The position numbers and the translations under genes are program-made. A stretch of DNA of 64,000 bases. It comes from Hoeflea marina (GTDB lineage Bacteria; Pseudomonadota; Alphaproteobacteria; Rhizobiales; Rhizobiaceae). The notes under the pieces were generated by a model. It made no database searches, had not been told where the DNA came from, and was given only the letters and a program-made list of their open reading frames with translations. How positions within the stretch are numbered: the stretch's first letter is position 1; each line of letters begins with the position of its first letter. The DNA is taken from contig NZ_QGTR01000001.1 of assembly GCF_003182275.1 (NCBI RefSeq), positions 222,033 through 286,032 of the forward strand, read 5' to 3'. Shown here in pieces: positions 44,737-52,618 of this stretch.

Positions 44737-46814
44737 CGGCGCTGCACCAGCTTGCCCGGGCAGCCGGCCTGCAGATCGACTGGCAGGATGCCACCGGATT
44801 GGCGCAACGGGTCGGCGACGAGGCGCTGCGGAAGGTGCTTGCCGCCCTCGGACTCCCGGCGGAATCGGACGCCGACATTGCCCGAAGCCGCCGGCAGTTG
44901 CGCGCGGCCGAGATGGAAGATCGGTTCGTCTCCGCCGACACCGGCGGTCCCGTGCTGCTGCCGGCCTCATTCGGCGAGGCGGGCGAGGCGGTGCTGGTGC
45001 TCGAGAGCGGCGAGACCATGCCGGCCAGGCTGCGCCGGGACCGGCGCGGCCTGACGATGTCGCCGATCGATGTCCCCGGCTATCACCGGCTGCGTCAGGG
45101 CGGGCGCGAGATCCGCCTCGCGGTGGCGCCGTCGCGCTGCTTTTCCGTGGCCGACGCGGCGCCCGGGCGACGGCTCTGGGGCCTGGCGGTGCAGGTGCCG
45201 GCCTTGCGCGGCGAACGCCGTCTGGACTTCGGCGATTTCGGCACATTGGCCGACAGCGCCGCAAGCTTTGCCGCTTTCGGCGCCGACGCGCTGGCGATCA
45301 GCCCGACGCATGCGCTGTTTCCGGCCGATCCCGGCCGCTTCAGCCCCTATGCGCCTTCGAGCAGGTCCTTCCTCAACATCCTGTTCGGCGACCCGAGCCT
45401 GATCGGCCATCCGGTCTCGCAATCCGCCGCCACCGGCGACCTGATCGACTGGAGCGCCGCGATTCCCGAGCGGCTGGCGCTGTTGCGTGCGGCTTTCGCC
45501 GCCTGTGGCGAGGGCGTGCGCGATGCCGTGGCCGCCTATCGCCGCCGCAGCGGAGCGGCGTTGGAGAGCCACGCGGTCTTCGACGCCCTGCATGCCCGCT
45601 TCTTCGCCCGGGGAGCGAGCGGCTGGCAGCAGTGGCCGGCCGAGTTTCACGACCCGGCGGGAGCGGCGGTGTCGGAATTCGCGGCAAGCCACGCCGACGA
45701 GGTGGATTTCTTCGTCTTCGGCCAATGGCTGGCGAAGATCAGCCTCGACGCGGCGCAGAAGGCCGCCACCGGCGCCGGCATGGCCATCGGCCTGGTGTCC
45801 GATCTCGCGGTCGGCATGGATCCGGGCGGCAGCCACGCCTGGAGCCGCCGTGACGAACTTCTCACCGGGGTGTCGGTGGGGGCGCCGCCCGACATTCTCG
45901 GCCCCGACGGCCAGAACTGGGGCATCACCGGCTTTTCGCCGCAGGCCCTGCGGCGCACCGGATTTGATCCCTTCATCGCCACGCTGCGCGCCGGTCTCGA
46001 CCACGCCGGCGGCATCCGCATCGACCATGCGCTCGGTCTGAGCCGCCTCTGGGTGGTTCCGCAGGGGGAGGCGCCGGGCGAGGGGGCCTATCTGACCTAT
46101 CCTCTCGAGGACATGCTGCGCATCCTCGCCATCGAGTCCAACCGCGCCCGCGCCATTGTCATCGGCGAGGATCTGGGCACTGTGCCCGAGGGGCTGCGCG
46201 AGCGGCTGGAGGCGCGCGAGATGCTGGGCATGCGGGTGCTCTGGTTCGAGCGCGACGAGGACGGCGGCTTCACGCCGCCCGGGAACTGGAGCCGGCAGGC
46301 CGCCGCGATGACCGGCACCCATGACCTGCCCACCGTTGCGGGCTGGTGGCGGGAGCGCGACATCGACTGGACCTGGCGGCTGCAGCGCAGCTCCCGGGCG
46401 GAAGACGAAGCCGCCGATCGCGCCGCCCGTTCCCGTGACCGGACGCTGCTGTGGCGGAGTTTCCTGGAGGCCGGCACGGCGACCGGGCCCGAACCGGCGC
46501 CGGCGGAGACGGATGCCTTCACCGAGGCGGCGCTGGCCCATGTCGGCGCGACCGCCTGCGACCTGGCGATCATTCCGATGGAGGACCTGCTGGGTCTCGT
46601 CGAGCAGCCCAATCTGCCCGGCACCATCGACGAACACCCCAACTGGCGCCGTCGCATGCCGGACCGAACCGCGACCTTGCTGGCGGAGCCGAAGGTCGCG
46701 GCCCGGATCGCGCGGCTCGCCGGGACCCGTCAGGGCAATCCCCCGCCCCAGCCCGCCCGGTCGGGTAAGCGCCATCCCGGCACGGTCCTGCCCGGCAAGG
46801 AAGAGACCCGATGA
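44733..46814 (+). CDS. malQ: 4-alpha-glucanotransferase (amylomaltase)
   Basis: A 693-residue GH77 enzyme that disproportionates maltodextrins. Residues 1-120 are an N-terminal MalQ beta domain; the barrel shows FSPYAPSSRSFLNILFGDP, nucleophile in IRIDHALGLSRLWVVP, acid in VIGEDLGTVPEGL and TGTHDLPTVAGWW. The GTG start overlaps the treZ stop; a longer in-frame reading extends only into treZ in another frame. The C-terminal 25 residues are Pro/Arg-rich. Its stop overlaps treY (ATGA). Confidence 0.93.
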   Translation: MTALHQLARAAGLQIDWQDATGLAQRVGDEALRKVLAALGLPAESDADIARSRRQLRAAEMEDRFVSADTGGPVLLPASFGEAGEAVLVLESGETMPARLRRDRRGLTMSPIDVPGYHRLRQGGREIRLAVAPSRCFSVADAAPGRRLWGLAVQVPALRGERRLDFGDFGTLADSAASFAAFGADALAISPTHALFPADPGRFSPYAPSSRSFLNILFGDPSLIGHPVSQSAATGDLIDWSAAIPERLALLRAAFAACGEGVRDAVAAYRRRSGAALESHAVFDALHARFFARGASGWQQWPAEFHDPAGAAVSEFAASHADEVDFFVFGQWLAKISLDAAQKAATGAGMAIGLVSDLAVGMDPGGSHAWSRRDELLTGVSVGAPPDILGPDGQNWGITGFSPQALRRTGFDPFIATLRAGLDHAGGIRIDHALGLSRLWVVPQGEAPGEGAYLTYPLEDMLRILAIESNRARAIVIGEDLGTVPEGLRERLEAREMLGMRVLWFERDEDGGFTPPGNWSRQAAAMTGTHDLPTVAGWWRERDIDWTWRLQRSSRAEDEAADRAARSRDRTLLWRSFLEAGTATGPEPAPAETDAFTEAALAHVGATACDLAIIPMEDLLGLVEQPNLPGTIDEHPNWRRRMPDRTATLLAEPKVAARIARLAGTRQGNPPPQPARSGKRHPGTVLPGKEETR

Positions 46815-49273
46815 CCCCGCGCGCCACCTGCCGACTGCAGTTTCACAAGGACTTCACCTTCGCCGACGCCGAAGCGCTGGTCCCCTATCTCGACCGGCTC
46901 GGCGTCAGCCATGTCTACGCCTCGCCTGTCACCACGGCGCGCCGCGGCTCGACCCATGGCTACGACGTCGTCGACCCGACGCGGATCAACCCGGAACTCG
47001 GCGGCGAGGCGGGCCTGCGCAGCCTCGTGGCAGTCCTGCGCCGGCACGACATGGGCCTGATCATCGACATCGTGCCCAACCACATGGGCGTGGCCGGCGG
47101 CGAGAACGCCTGGTGGAACGACGTGCTTCGCCATGGCCGGGCGAGCCGCTACGCCAAATTCTTCGACATCGACTGGAGCCGCCGATTGCTGCTGCCGCTG
47201 CTCGGCGCGCCGCTGCCCGAGGCGCTGGCGGCGGGCGACATCGGCGTGGACAGCGCGGGCGGCGAGCCGATGCTGGTGCTCTATGGCGACCAGCGCCTGC
47301 CGATCCGGCCCGAGGATCACGCGGTCGCCCGCGCCTCCGGCGACGACTTTGACCTGCCGGCGCTGCTGGCGCGCCAGCACTACCGGCTCGACTGGTGGCG
47401 GACGGCCGACGACGGGCTCAACTGGCGCCGCTTCTTCACCATCAGCGAGCTCGCCGGGCTGCGCGTCGAGGACCGCGAGGTTTTCGAGGCGGTCCACGCG
47501 CTCTGTTTCCGGCTTTATGCGGAGGGCCTGATCGACGGCGTCCGCGTCGACCATGTCGACGGACTGACCGATCCGGCGGGCTATTGCCGCCAATTGAGAT
47601 CACGGCTCGATGCGATCGAGCGGCCGGAGGATGTGCCTCCGGGACTTGCTTATCTGGTGATTGAGAAGATTCTCGGCCCGGGTGAGGAGCTTGCCACCGA
47701 CTGGGGTGTCGACGGCACCAGCGGCTATGATTTCATGGAGCAGGTTGCCGCCCTGCTGCACGATCCCGCCGGCGAAAAGCCGCTCGGCGCGCTGTGGCGG
47801 GAGTTCAGCGGACGCAGGCTCGAATTCCAGCAGGAGGAGATTGCCGCCCGGCAGGACATGCTCGACTGGGCCTTCGACGGCCAGCTCGAGGCCTGCGTCG
47901 CGGCCTTCGCCGGTCTCGCCGCCAGCAGCGACGAGACCGCCGGGCTGACCCGCGCCATGCTGCGCCGGGCCATCCGCCGCATGCTCTGGGTGTTCCCGGT
48001 CTACCGCACCTACGGCACCGGCGACAGCGCTCCGGCCGGCGATGCCGCGGTCCGCGCCACGGTGCGCGAGCGTGCCGCCCGCTTCACGCCTCCCGGAGAG
48101 GCGATGGTCGTCGATCATGTGCTTGCCTGGCTGGCGGGTGAGGGGCCGGGCGATGCCTGCATTGCGGCGACGGCGGTGCAGCGGATCCAGCAACTGTCGG
48201 CGCCGATCGCCGCCAAGTCGGTGGAGGACACCGCCTTCTACCGCTACGGCCCGCTCCTCTCGCGCACCGATGTCGGCTTCGATGCGGCGCGATTCTCGAT
48301 GCCGGTGGGCGAATTCCACCGGGCAATGACGGCGCGCGCCCGCAATTTTCCGCGTGCCATGCTTGCCACCGCCACCCACGACCACAAGCGCGGCGAGGAT
48401 GTCCGCGCCCGGCTGGCGGTGTTGAGCGAGGTCCCCGATATCTGGCGCGAGCGGGTCACCCGCTGGGACGGGCTGGCGGGCGACGCGGCCCATGCCGTCA
48501 ACCCGGCCGACCGCTACATGCTCTACCAGACCCTGTTCGGCGCCTGGCCGCCCGCATTGGACGGACACGACCGGGCAGGCCTGTCCGCTTTCGCCGAGCG
48601 GGTCCTCGGCTGGCAGCAGAAGGCGGTGCGCGAGGCGAAGCTCCGTTCCTCCTGGCAGGCGCCTGACGAGGTCTACGAGCGCGGTTGCGACGTGCTGGTG
48701 CGGCATCTGCTCGATCCCGCCACGGGTCGCGATTTCCTCGCCGACATGGAGGAATTCGTCGCTTTGACCGCGGGCGCGACACGCGCCAACATGCTGGTTC
48801 AGGCGGCGCTGCGCTGCACCGTGCCGGGCGTGCCGGATCTTTACCAGGGCTGCGAACTCGCCGATTTCAGTCTTGTCGATCCCGACAACCGGCGGCCGGT
48901 CGACTTCGCTTTGCGCAAGGCCATCCTTGACGATCCGAAACCGGCCGCGCCGGGGCTTGCCGGCGGCGGCAAGCTGGCGCTGATCCGTGAACTGCTGGAC
49001 CGGCGAAGGTCCAGTCCGGCACTGTTTGCCGGGGGCGGCTACGAGCCTGTCGGGGTCCGCGGCGCCCGCGCAGGCCACGTGCTCGCCTTCCGCCGCAGGC
49101 TCGGCGAAGAACGCCTGCTCTGCGTGGTGGCGCTGCATTGCGCCCATCCGCTGCTCGGCGCCGACCGCTGTGTCCCCGACCGCTCGTGGTGGAGGGAAAC
49201 CGCGCTCGACGACGGCCGGCCGGTGGCGGCGTTGCTCGAACGACGGCCGGTGTATGTCGATTGGGAGCGTTGA
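46811..49273 (+). CDS. treY: maltooligosyltrehalose synthase
   Basis: An 820-residue GH13_26 enzyme that turns the reducing end of a maltodextrin into a trehalosyl group. Motifs: TCRLQFHKDFTFADAEALVP, HVYASPVTTARRGSTHGYD, IVPNHMGVAG, nucleophile in GVRVDHVDGLTDPAGY, acid in YLVIEKILGPGE and ATATHDHKRGEDVRARLAVL. It is the last gene of the operon. TreY and TreZ drain glucan to trehalose while TreS-Mak and GlgE do the reverse, so the operon encodes a complete loop. Confidence 0.94.
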   Translation: MTPRATCRLQFHKDFTFADAEALVPYLDRLGVSHVYASPVTTARRGSTHGYDVVDPTRINPELGGEAGLRSLVAVLRRHDMGLIIDIVPNHMGVAGGENAWWNDVLRHGRASRYAKFFDIDWSRRLLLPLLGAPLPEALAAGDIGVDSAGGEPMLVLYGDQRLPIRPEDHAVARASGDDFDLPALLARQHYRLDWWRTADDGLNWRRFFTISELAGLRVEDREVFEAVHALCFRLYAEGLIDGVRVDHVDGLTDPAGYCRQLRSRLDAIERPEDVPPGLAYLVIEKILGPGEELATDWGVDGTSGYDFMEQVAALLHDPAGEKPLGALWREFSGRRLEFQQEEIAARQDMLDWAFDGQLEACVAAFAGLAASSDETAGLTRAMLRRAIRRMLWVFPVYRTYGTGDSAPAGDAAVRATVRERAARFTPPGEAMVVDHVLAWLAGEGPGDACIAATAVQRIQQLSAPIAAKSVEDTAFYRYGPLLSRTDVGFDAARFSMPVGEFHRAMTARARNFPRAMLATATHDHKRGEDVRARLAVLSEVPDIWRERVTRWDGLAGDAAHAVNPADRYMLYQTLFGAWPPALDGHDRAGLSAFAERVLGWQQKAVREAKLRSSWQAPDEVYERGCDVLVRHLLDPATGRDFLADMEEFVALTAGATRANMLVQAALRCTVPGVPDLYQGCELADFSLVDPDNRRPVDFALRKAILDDPKPAAPGLAGGGKLALIRELLDRRRSSPALFAGGGYEPVGVRGARAGHVLAFRRRLGEERLLCVVALHCAHPLLGADRCVPDRSWWRETALDDGRPVAALLERRPVYVDWER

Positions 49274-49278
49274 GCGCT

Positions 49279-49316
49279 GCATCCCGCCAATGACTGACCG
49301 GACCGCTTTGGGATGC
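49279..49316 (+). terminator. possible terminator of the glycogen/trehalose operon
   Basis: GCATCCC and GGGATGC form a 7-bp stem around a 24-base loop, starting six bases after the treY stop. No T-tract follows, so the call is weak. Confidence 0.3.
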
Positions 49317-49500
49317 CCCTGAAGGATGGGTGCTGCCCCGATGCTGGCGGCGGGCTGTGCGGCATGACAGTCTCGACGGTCTTCCCCGTCCCCGCTGCCT
49401 TCGGCCATGATTGTGCAGTCAGACGAAAGCCGGTTGCATTGTCGGGCAAGCGGGCGCGCGCGGAAGTCTCTATCAAGGCCGTTTGCAGGGGGAGGTGCGC

Positions 49501-50817
49501 GTGGCTTCGGAAATCGCAGTGTCGTCGGACGACGGTGTCATGGAGATCAGGTTTGCGCGGCCCGCGAAGCTCAATGCGATGACGGCTGCCATGTATGGCG
49601 CCGCCGCCGAGGCCATCGAGGACTTCAACCGCAGCGAGGCGCTGAGCGCGCTGGTCTTCTCCGGCGAGGGAGGCCATTTCTGCGCCGGCCTCGTGCGCCC
49701 GCGCGCCATCGGCCGGGACACGATCGCCTCGATCCTGCACACCGGCGGCACCACCGGTCTGCCCAAGCTCGTGCCCCAGACCCACGGCAACCACATCCAC
49801 GCCGCCTGGTCCTTCGCCCAGATGTTTTCTATCGACGAGACCGACGTCATCATCAACGGCATGCCGATGGTCCATGTCGGCGGCACCATCACCTTCCAGT
49901 TGAGCGTTCTGGCCGCCGCGGGCCACATGATCCTGACGGCGCCTGCGGGGTTCCGCGATCCCGCCGTGGTCGCCAATTACTGGGCGATGGTGGAACGCTT
50001 CCGGGTCACCATGGCCGGCGGCGTGCCCACCACCATCGCCGCCATCGCCGACGTGCCGGTGGACGGCCATGACATCTCCAGCCTGCGCATGGCCCTGACC
50101 GGCGGCGCGATCCTGCCCTCGACGGTGGCAGCTCGCTTCGAGCAGCGCGCCGGCATCCCGCTGCTGGAGCAGTACGGCATGACGGAAACACTCGCCAACA
50201 TCGCCACCACGCCCTTCCACGGCGAGAAGCGACGCGGCAGCGTCGGCTACCGCGCGCCGTTCGGCGGCATCCGCATCGGATCGACGAGCCCCGACGACGG
50301 CTCGGGCGAGGGCGCCGCCGCCGAAGTGATCGGTCCGGTTTCCTGTCGGGGCCCCAACGTCTTTCCGGGATATCTCAGCGCCGAGCACCGCCAGGGTCTC
50401 TTCCTCGGCGAGGGATGGATGAGCACGGGGGACATCGGCTTCATGACGCGCCAGGGCCAGCTCGTGCTCACCGGCAGGGAGAAGGACCTGATCATCCGCT
50501 CCGCCCACAACATCGACCCGGCGGTGATCGAGGAGGCGGCCAACAGCCATCCGGACATCTCGCTGAGCGCCGCCGTCGGCATGCCCGACGCCTATGCGGG
50601 CGAGGTGCCGGTGATCTTCGTCGAGCCGGTTCCGGGCCGGCAGATCGACCTGGCCGAACTGCTCGGCTACATCACCGCGCGCGTCCCCGAACCGCCGGCA
50701 AAGCCGCGCCACGTCTATGTGCTGGCCGAGATTCCGAAGAAGCGCCGCGCCTCAGGCGTGGCGTCGCCGAGGACGGCGGCGCGTCTGCCGTGGAGCAGGC
50801 AGGCGGCGGAGAGGTAG
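49501..50817 (+). pseudogene. chimeric remnant: enoyl-CoA hydratase N-terminus joined to an AMP-forming ligase core
   Basis: An open frame of 438 codons built from unrelated parts. Residues 1-64 are a crotonase-family N-terminus (DGVMEIRFARPAKLNAMTAA, then FSGEGGHFCAG). From residue 65 the frame is an acyl-CoA synthetase interior: P-loop ILHTGGTTGLPKLVPQTHGNH, LLEQYGMTE, WMSTGDIGF and LTGREKDLIIRSAHNIDP. The first ~180 residues of the ligase and its C-terminal catalytic-lysine segment are missing; near base 50750 the frame runs into an antisense HD-hydrolase relic. GGGGGAGG precedes the GTG, so it may still be expressed. It is best read as a deletion fusion, not a working enzyme. Confidence 0.7.
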
Positions 50818-51077
50818 GCATCGCCCGTCTCCTGCATGGCGGCGTCGCACATCAGCACCGCGTGCTGGGCGACCGAGTAGACGCCGCCCGGAACGTGGCC
50901 GGCGGAGCGGCAGATCCGCGCCAGCGCCTCGGCGACATCGGCATGCAGGTCGATCTCGCCCGCCGGCCGCTCCGGGTGGAGCAGCAGCGCGCGCCCGGTG
51001 ACGGTGGCAAAGGTGTACGGCCGGCCTCGTGCGCGTTCATGGCCAGGCCCCGTGGCGGCGGTGGTTGCGCTGGGCAA
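50715..51077 (-). pseudogene. remnant of an HD-domain phosphohydrolase
   Basis: About 100 residues similar to rhizobial YfbR-like/HD hydrolases: GRPYTFATVTGRALLLHPER, then IDLHADVAEALARICRSAGH and VYSVAQHAVLMCDAA. The metal-binding His-Asp motif (usually LLHDAHEA) reads LLHGRRAAVLGDATPE, so the HD pair is lost, and homology stops there at about base 50750, where the ligase fragment begins on the other strand. The C-terminal two thirds of the enzyme are absent. Confidence 0.6.
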
Positions 51078-51152
51078 TGGCGAGCGGCGTGATCAACCGG
51101 TTCTTCTCGACGGCGAGCAGCGGCAGGGATCACTTCGAAGGGGCGCAAAAAG

Positions 51153-51187
51153 AAAGCCCCCGCCAGATCGTCGCTGGCTGGGGCTTT
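51153..51187 (-). terminator. rho-independent terminator of the lasso-like peptide gene
   Basis: AAAGCCCC, one unpaired base, GCCAG, a 7-base loop ATCGTCG, CTGGC, one unpaired base, GGGGCTTT. Read on the minus strand the stem is followed by CTTTTTGCG, a T-rich tail, so the terminator faces leftward and ends the transcript of the 33-aa peptide gene about 32 bases after its stop. Confidence 0.8.
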
Positions 51188-51218
51188 CCGCTAGAATAGT
51201 GTGTGCTTAACTCAGCGC

Positions 51219-51320
51219 TTAAGCGTTCTCGTTTGGTCCGCTGATTACCACCTGGGCAGTGACCGCCTGCAGGGTTACGGCAGACTTGACGAGGGTCGGC
51301 TTCAAATATTCGCGCTTCAT
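51219..51320 (-). CDS. 33-aa lasso-type RiPP precursor-like peptide
   Basis: ATG to TAA encodes 33 residues starting MKREYLKPTLVKSAV, followed by TLQAVTAQVV and ending ISGPNENA. The basic start and the YxxPxL motif (Tyr5, Pro8, Leu10) match the leader that lasso-peptide B1 (RRE) proteins recognise. Short proteobacterial peptides of this class are annotated as putative RiPP precursors. The ribosome site is weak (GTGAGAAAAG, three bases from ATG), but a near-consensus promoter upstream and a terminator downstream make this a complete transcription unit. No lasso cyclase, RRE protein or protease gene is nearby, so the peptide is an orphan. The putative core after residue 22 starts with neither Gly nor Cys, so classical lasso cyclisation is doubtful unless cleavage occurs before Gly28. 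Confidence 0.7.
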   Translation of the reverse strand: MKREYLKPTLVKSAVTLQAVTAQVVISGPNENA

Positions 51321-51364
51321 GTCTTTTCTCACTTTGCTGGGTGGACGAGCTGTCGAGTTCAAAG

Positions 51365-51394
51365 ACTATACCGACTTCTTTTTGACTTAGTCAA
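51365..51394 (-). promoter_or_regulatory. sigma70-type promoter with palindromic operator for the lasso-like peptide gene
   Basis: On the minus strand TTGACT and TATAGT are separated by 18 bases, about 45 bases upstream of the peptide ATG. The -35 is embedded in a perfect 13-base palindrome TTGACTAAGTCAA (51382-51394), well placed for a repressor. This is among the best promoter matches in the window. Confidence 0.72.
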
Positions 51395-51430
51395 TCCAAC
51401 CCGGTCTCTTCCCCAACTGAAATAAGGTGG

Positions 51431-52032
51431 GAGTTTACCCGGGCGCTGCATTCCCGGGCTGGCGACCTTGAGCCTGGCAAGGTCTATCCGGACTATGCCG
51501 CTCCGATCGTGCGCGCCGACGCCAACGGCGAGCGTGAGCTGGTGCGGGCACTGTGGGGATGCCGACGCCGCCAAAGTTCCTCGAGCGCAAGAAGACCGAT
51601 GCCGGCGTGACCAATGTCCGCAACCTCGACTCGCCGCACTGGCGCCGCTGGCACGGTGTCGAGAGCCGCTGCGTGGTGCCGGCCACCGAGTTTTCGGAAT
51701 ACGGCAAGGTGCGGGATCCGGAGACCAAGCGACTGCCGCTGCACTGGTTCGCCGTGTCGGCCGACCGGCCGCTGTTCGTCTTCGCGGGCATCTGGACCAG
51801 GTGGACTTCCGTTCGGAAGGTGAAGGAAGGCGAGATCGAGGCCGACATCTTCGCGGTTCTGACCTGCGAGCCGAACGGGGTGGTCGCTCCGATCCATCCC
51901 AAAGCCATGCCAGTCATCCTGACCACACCGGAAGAGATCGACACATGGCTGACCGCGCCATGGGACGAGGCGAAGGAACTGCAGCGGCCTCTGCCCGAGG
52001 AACAACTCGTCCAGGTCCAGGACGTCGCTTAA
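51431..52032 (+). pseudogene. SOS response-associated peptidase (SRAP/YedK-type), truncated and frameshifted
   Basis: Homology to SRAP proteins starts abruptly at EFTRALHSRAGDLEPGKVYP and continues with DYAAPIVRADANGERELVRA and, after a break, MPTPPKFLERKKTDAGVTNV, SPHWRRWHGVESRCVVPATE and IHPKAMPVILTTPEE. The usual N-terminal ~15 residues with the catalytic Cys2 that crosslinks to abasic DNA are missing. A one-base loss in the GGGG run at 51554-51558 shifts the frame (LWG|MPTPP). The protein cannot be active. It ends two bases before the left repeat of the integrative element. Confidence 0.78.
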
Positions 52033-52033
52033 G

Positions 52034-52239
52034 CCGAATGGGGTCGCCAAAGTGTCTTGGCGGGGCGCTGTAATTCCGCGCCATGGAGAACATCCAGCAA
52101 ACGATTCTGTAAACCGCGCCGGAAAGTGTAAACTGAGCGGCGAAAATCGTGCGCCGCACAGCCTCTAACGAATTGAATGTACTAGGAAAAATGGTGCCCC
52201 CGGAGAGACTCGAACTCCCGACCCCCTGATTACAAATCA
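52034..52239. repeat. left direct repeat with 3' tRNA-Thr fragment (distal attachment site)
   Basis: About 206 bases that match 58452-58656 at close to 90 percent by eye. The last 48 bases (52192-52239) are identical to the 3' part of tRNA-Thr, from the CCA end through the anticodon loop, and then diverge. This is the expected displaced att core at the distal end of a tRNA-integrated element. The other 158 bases match the region upstream of the integrase gene, which is more than a single att site explains. Confidence 0.82.
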
Positions 52240-52618
52240 AAGCACAAATGAAAATTATTCAATAAGATAAGAATTGAATAGCAGTAAACTGAGGCCTTAA
52301 TTTTGCGAATCAAATCAACGATGCGGAATGAAAAAGTAAACGGCGAAAACAGTTCTTCGGAGATTGGATAGGATCGAAATAGAGCCTGCTTAGTCAAAGT
52401 CAAGGACAACGCATTGGGTGCAGGGTTCAAGGGCCTTAGCTCGAAAGGGCGACGACTGCTTCGTACACGATGGGGAGCAGCAGTACCTGGATAACAGAGG
52501 AGGGCGAATTCCAGACGTCTGCAGGTGCAGCGCGGCAACGAAGAAAACGGGCCAGGAATCAATCTGAAGCCTTGGGATTTCAGATAACTATTGTGGTACT
52601 TCACTATCGTGTATCTGG
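52240..52618. other. AT-rich non-coding left end of the element
   Basis: About 380 bases inside the island between the attachment core and the end of the ROCO gene. It is clearly AT-richer than the chromosome. An antisense-facing ORF exists but lacks ribosome site and recognisable content. Nothing else is supported. Confidence 0.4.

Noticed and set aside
52192..52239. a second functional tRNA-Thr gene
   Set aside because: Only the 3' 48 bases are present; the acceptor 5' half and D-arm are missing, so it is an attachment-site fragment.
52230..52604. 124-codon minus-strand frame at the left end of the island
   Set aside because: No ribosome site, no recognisable content and it runs into the att core; treated as non-coding.
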